Origin: Modestobacter marinus
Lineage (GTDB): Bacteria > Actinomycetota > Actinomycetes > Mycobacteriales > Geodermatophilaceae
NCBI RefSeq assembly: GCF_019799945.1
Contig: NZ_JABGCH010000008.1
Span: 62,001 to 126,000 of the forward strand
Direction of reading: 5' to 3'
Length of the DNA: 64,000 nucleotides
A model generated the notes under the pieces. The model was given only the letters and a program-made list of their open reading frames with translations. It was not told where the DNA came from and searched no databases. The position numbers and the translations under genes are program-made. This document shows, in pieces, positions 62,185 through 64,000 of this stretch (its first letter is position 1; each line of letters starts with the position of its first letter).

Positions 62185-63174
62185 TCAGGAGAGCCGGATG
62201 CGCGGGTCGAGCACCGCGTAGAGGAGGTCGGCGACCAGGTTGAACACCACGACGAAGGCGGCGCTGACCAGCAGCCAGCCGAGCACGACGTTGGTGTCGT
62301 TGTTCCTGATGCCGTCCTGGATCAGGTACTCCCCCATCCCGTGCCAGACGAAGACCGTCTCGGTGATGATCGCGCCGCCGAACAGCGTGCCGATGCCCAG
62401 GGCCACGACGGTGGTGAGCGGGATCAGCGCGTTGCGGAGCCCGTGCTTGAGCACGGTCCGGCGGTAGGTGAGACCCTTGGCCCGGGCCAGGCGCATGTAG
62501 TCCGAGCCGAGCACGTCGAGCATGGCCGCGCGCTGGAAGCGGCTCCAGGCGGCGAAGGACAGCAGCGCCAGGCTGATCGTCGGCAGCACGAGGTGACCCA
62601 ACCGGTCGGACCACAGCTCCCAGCCGGACGCGTACAACGACAGCCCCGGCGTCTCCTCGCCGATCGTGTACAGCACCTGGCTGCCGAGCAGGTCGTTGAT
62701 CCCGCCGGCCACGAACTCCTTGAGCAGCGCGGCGAACCAGAACACCGGCAGCGCGATCAGCAGGTAGGCGATGAAGGTGAAGACGTAGTCGGAAGCCTTG
62801 TACTGGCGGACCGCGCCGATCACGCCGATCACGATGGCCAGGATCACCGCGATGATCACCGCGGCGACGATCATCCGGCCGGTCACCATCAGCCGGGTGC
62901 CGAGCTGGTCGGCGACCGGGGTGCCGTTGACCGTCGTCCCGAAGTCGCCGGTGAGGGCCCCGGACAGCCAGTTCCAGTACCGGACGAAGAAGTTGTCGTT
63001 CAGGCCCAGCTGCTCGCGCAGGTTGTCGAAGAACGCCTGCGGCGGCCGGGGGTTGAGGTTGTAGTAGTTCGACAGCGGATCAAAGCTCGCGGCGCAGAGC
63101 GCGAAGACGAGGAACGAGCTGACGAGCAACACGAGGACCGACGCGAGGATGCGCCGGATCGTGAAGAAAAGCAT
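62185..63174 (-). CDS. dppB: Peptide ABC transporter permease (DppB-type)
   Basis: The product has 329 residues and six helices. LFFTIRRILASVLVLLVSSFLVFAL opens the protein, LGLNDNFFVRYWNWLSGALTGDFGTTVNG is the conserved periplasmic segment, and SDYMRLARAKGLTYRRTVLKHGLRNALIPL the EAA loop. It pairs with DppC. It is separated from the binding-protein gene by two strong hairpins, suggesting lower expression than the binding protein. Confidence 0.9.
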   Translation of the reverse strand: MLFFTIRRILASVLVLLVSSFLVFALCAASFDPLSNYYNLNPRPPQAFFDNLREQLGLNDNFFVRYWNWLSGALTGDFGTTVNGTPVADQLGTRLMVTGRMIVAAVIIAVILAIVIGVIGAVRQYKASDYVFTFIAYLLIALPVFWFAALLKEFVAGGINDLLGSQVLYTIGEETPGLSLYASGWELWSDRLGHLVLPTISLALLSFAAWSRFQRAAMLDVLGSDYMRLARAKGLTYRRTVLKHGLRNALIPLTTVVALGIGTLFGGAIITETVFVWHGMGEYLIQDGIRNNDTNVVLGWLLVSAAFVVVFNLVADLLYAVLDPRIRLS

Positions 63175-63276
63175 GCGGTGACCTTACGCCGACGGACGAC
63201 GTCGTCCGGTGAGGAACGACCTGTTCAGCGCCCCCGACACGGAGGGGCGCCCGGGTCGTGCGGATGGCTCCCGGAC

Positions 63277-63313
63277 CGCCCACGGCCCCCGGGGGGACCG
63301 GGGGCCGTGGGCG
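63277..63313 (-). terminator. Hairpin 2 between dppA and dppB
   Basis: A perfect 14-bp stem: 63277-63290 (CGCCCACGGCCCCC) pairs with 63300-63313, 9-base loop. It lies on the transcript after the binding-protein gene and before dppB. Confidence 0.65.
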
Positions 63314-63320
63314 CCGGTGG

Positions 63321-63347
63321 CCGGTGCCGCCGTGGGGGCGGCACCGG
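63321..63347 (-). terminator. Hairpin 1 between dppA and dppB
   Basis: A perfect 11-bp stem: CCGGTGCCGCC (63321-63331) pairs with 63337-63347, 5-base loop. It is 41 bases after the binding-protein stop. With its neighbour it may partly end transcription or protect the 3' end of the dppA message. Confidence 0.65.
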
Positions 63348-63387
63348 ACCGGGTGGTGCGCAGAGGGTGCTCAGCTGACCCGAGGGG

Positions 63388-64000
63388 TCACTGCACCGTC
63401 CAGGTGGAGGCGTTCCAGAGCGGCCCGGCCTGGGTCGGGTTGTCCTCGACGCCTTCGATGTTGCTGGTGTAGGCGATGAAGGTCGGCTTCTGGTACAGCG
63501 GCAGCGTCCCCATCTGCTCCCACAGCAGGGAGTCGATCTGGTTGGTGATCGCGACCTGCTGCTCGCGCTCCGGGGTCACCATGAGCTGGTCGAACAGCGC
63601 GTCGATCTCCGGGGTGCCGATGCGGGAGTAGTTCTGGCCCACCGCGTCACCCACCACCTGCTGGTAGATCGGCGGCTGCGAGGAGACGAACGGGTTGCCC
63701 ACCCAGGCGAACAGGGCGGCCTGGAACCCACCGGCGATGAGGCTGGTCGGCTTGTCCGGGCCGGCGAAGATGTCCGGGTTGGCGTTGAACGTCGCCTCGA
63801 TGCCGGCCGCGGCCAGCTGCGGGATCATGACCTCGATCGTGGTCTGGCGCAGCGGGTTGTTCGCGGTGGTGTCGACGCGGATCGACAGCCGCTGGCCGCC
63901 CTTGGTGAAGATGCCGTCGGGGCCCGGCGTCCAGCCGGACTGCTGCAGCAGCGCCTTGGCACCCTCGGGGTCGGGGGCGTTGTACTCGGCCGGCGCGTTG
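63388..64000 (-). CDS. dppA: Peptide ABC transporter substrate-binding protein, C-terminal part (DppA-type)
   Basis: The last 204 codons are visible; the gene continues beyond the right edge. The segment has NAPAEYNAPDPEGAKALLQQ, RLSIRVDTTANNPLRQTTIE and MIPQLAAAGIEATFNAN, the usual second lobe of SBP_bac_5 lipoproteins. It ends with LWEQMGTLPLYQKPTFIAYTSN and WNASTWTVQ. It captures peptides outside the membrane and delivers them to DppBC. The N-terminal signal or lipobox cannot be seen. Confidence 0.9.
   Translation of the reverse strand, partial: NAPAEYNAPDPEGAKALLQQSGWTPGPDGIFTKGGQRLSIRVDTTANNPLRQTTIEVMIPQLAAAGIEATFNANPDIFAGPDKPTSLIAGGFQAALFAWVGNPFVSSQPPIYQQVVGDAVGQNYSRIGTPEIDALFDQLMVTPEREQQVAITNQIDSLLWEQMGTLPLYQKPTFIAYTSNIEGVEDNPTQAGPLWNASTWTVQ

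Overview
The window is very GC-rich, densely packed, uses many GTG starts and overlaps genes by 4 bases (GTGA/ATGA). It carries actinobacterial marker genes: mycothiol deacetylase MshB, DUF3117, an MT0933-type antitoxin, a sigE-rseA-htrA-tatB block and the GlgC/GlgM pair. Together these point to an actinobacterial chromosome. The GC content, Tad genes and protein style are most like Geodermatophilaceae (Blastococcus, Modestobacter, Geodermatophilus); the family assignment is inference. From memory of Mycobacterium tuberculosis H37Rv, much of positions 17-59 kb follows the Rv1170-Rv1232 order in reverse (mshB, fdxC-dapC, dapD/dapE, LOG, DivIVA-like, tagA, DUF3117, glgM/glgC, methyltransferase-sigE-rseA-htrA-tatB, mrp, MgtE-N protein). 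This half is therefore conserved core chromosome with insertions.

Region by region. 0-4.5 kb: the end of a secreted M15-like protein with a poly-Asp tail, an O-acyltransferase and a secreted GH43-like enzyme. 4.5-10.6 kb: a compact Tad (Flp pilus) cluster, tadA-tadB-tadC-small pilin-two TadE-like genes, bounded by an intact PP2C/SpoIIE phosphatase gene on one side and a ~96% identical, frameshifted copy of that gene's 3' end on the other. 11-19 kb: a secreted beta-helix protein, a small membrane protein, an AlkD-like glycosylase with a frameshifted C-terminus that reads through its own terminator, a CitE-type lyase, an EamA exporter, PhzF, and a PRC/MgtE-N/CBS protein with DUF1003. 19-26 kb: AzlCD, Mrp, TatB and the sigE envelope-stress module.

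26-39 kb: GlgC and GlgM (divergent, glycogen/maltose-1-phosphate), then accessory genes: a four-gene operon of a DUF350 membrane protein and a cobalt-type nitrile hydratase whose beta subunit is split into two genes, a spore-photoproduct-lyase-like radical SAM protein overlapping a luciferase-like monooxygenase, an App1 phosphatase, a phytoene-desaturase-like oxidoreductase, an ABC-2 exporter, and an unassigned 490-residue Rossmann protein. 39-47 kb: antitoxin-like protein, DUF3117, TagA, a PMT-type glycosyltransferase, an EamA exporter, DUF2243-CtaG, and the dapE-LOG-DivIVA-like-SRPBCC operon divergent from dapD. 48-55 kb: a hydrolase, an exported lysozyme-like protein, a two-component pair, and a 782-residue secreted coiled-coil protein with one cysteine at each end. 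55-64 kb: fdxC-dapC, a GNAT, mshB and a dpp-type peptide ABC transporter whose binding protein runs off the right edge.

Lysine/peptidoglycan precursor synthesis (dapC, dapD, dapE) is spread over three transcription units here. Perfect GC-rich hairpins separate many units, and several overlap stop codons. I saw no tRNA, rRNA, CRISPR array, transposase or integrase. The strongest candidates for follow-up are the split-beta nitrile hydratase operon, the repeat-flanked Tad cluster and the secreted coiled-coil protein.
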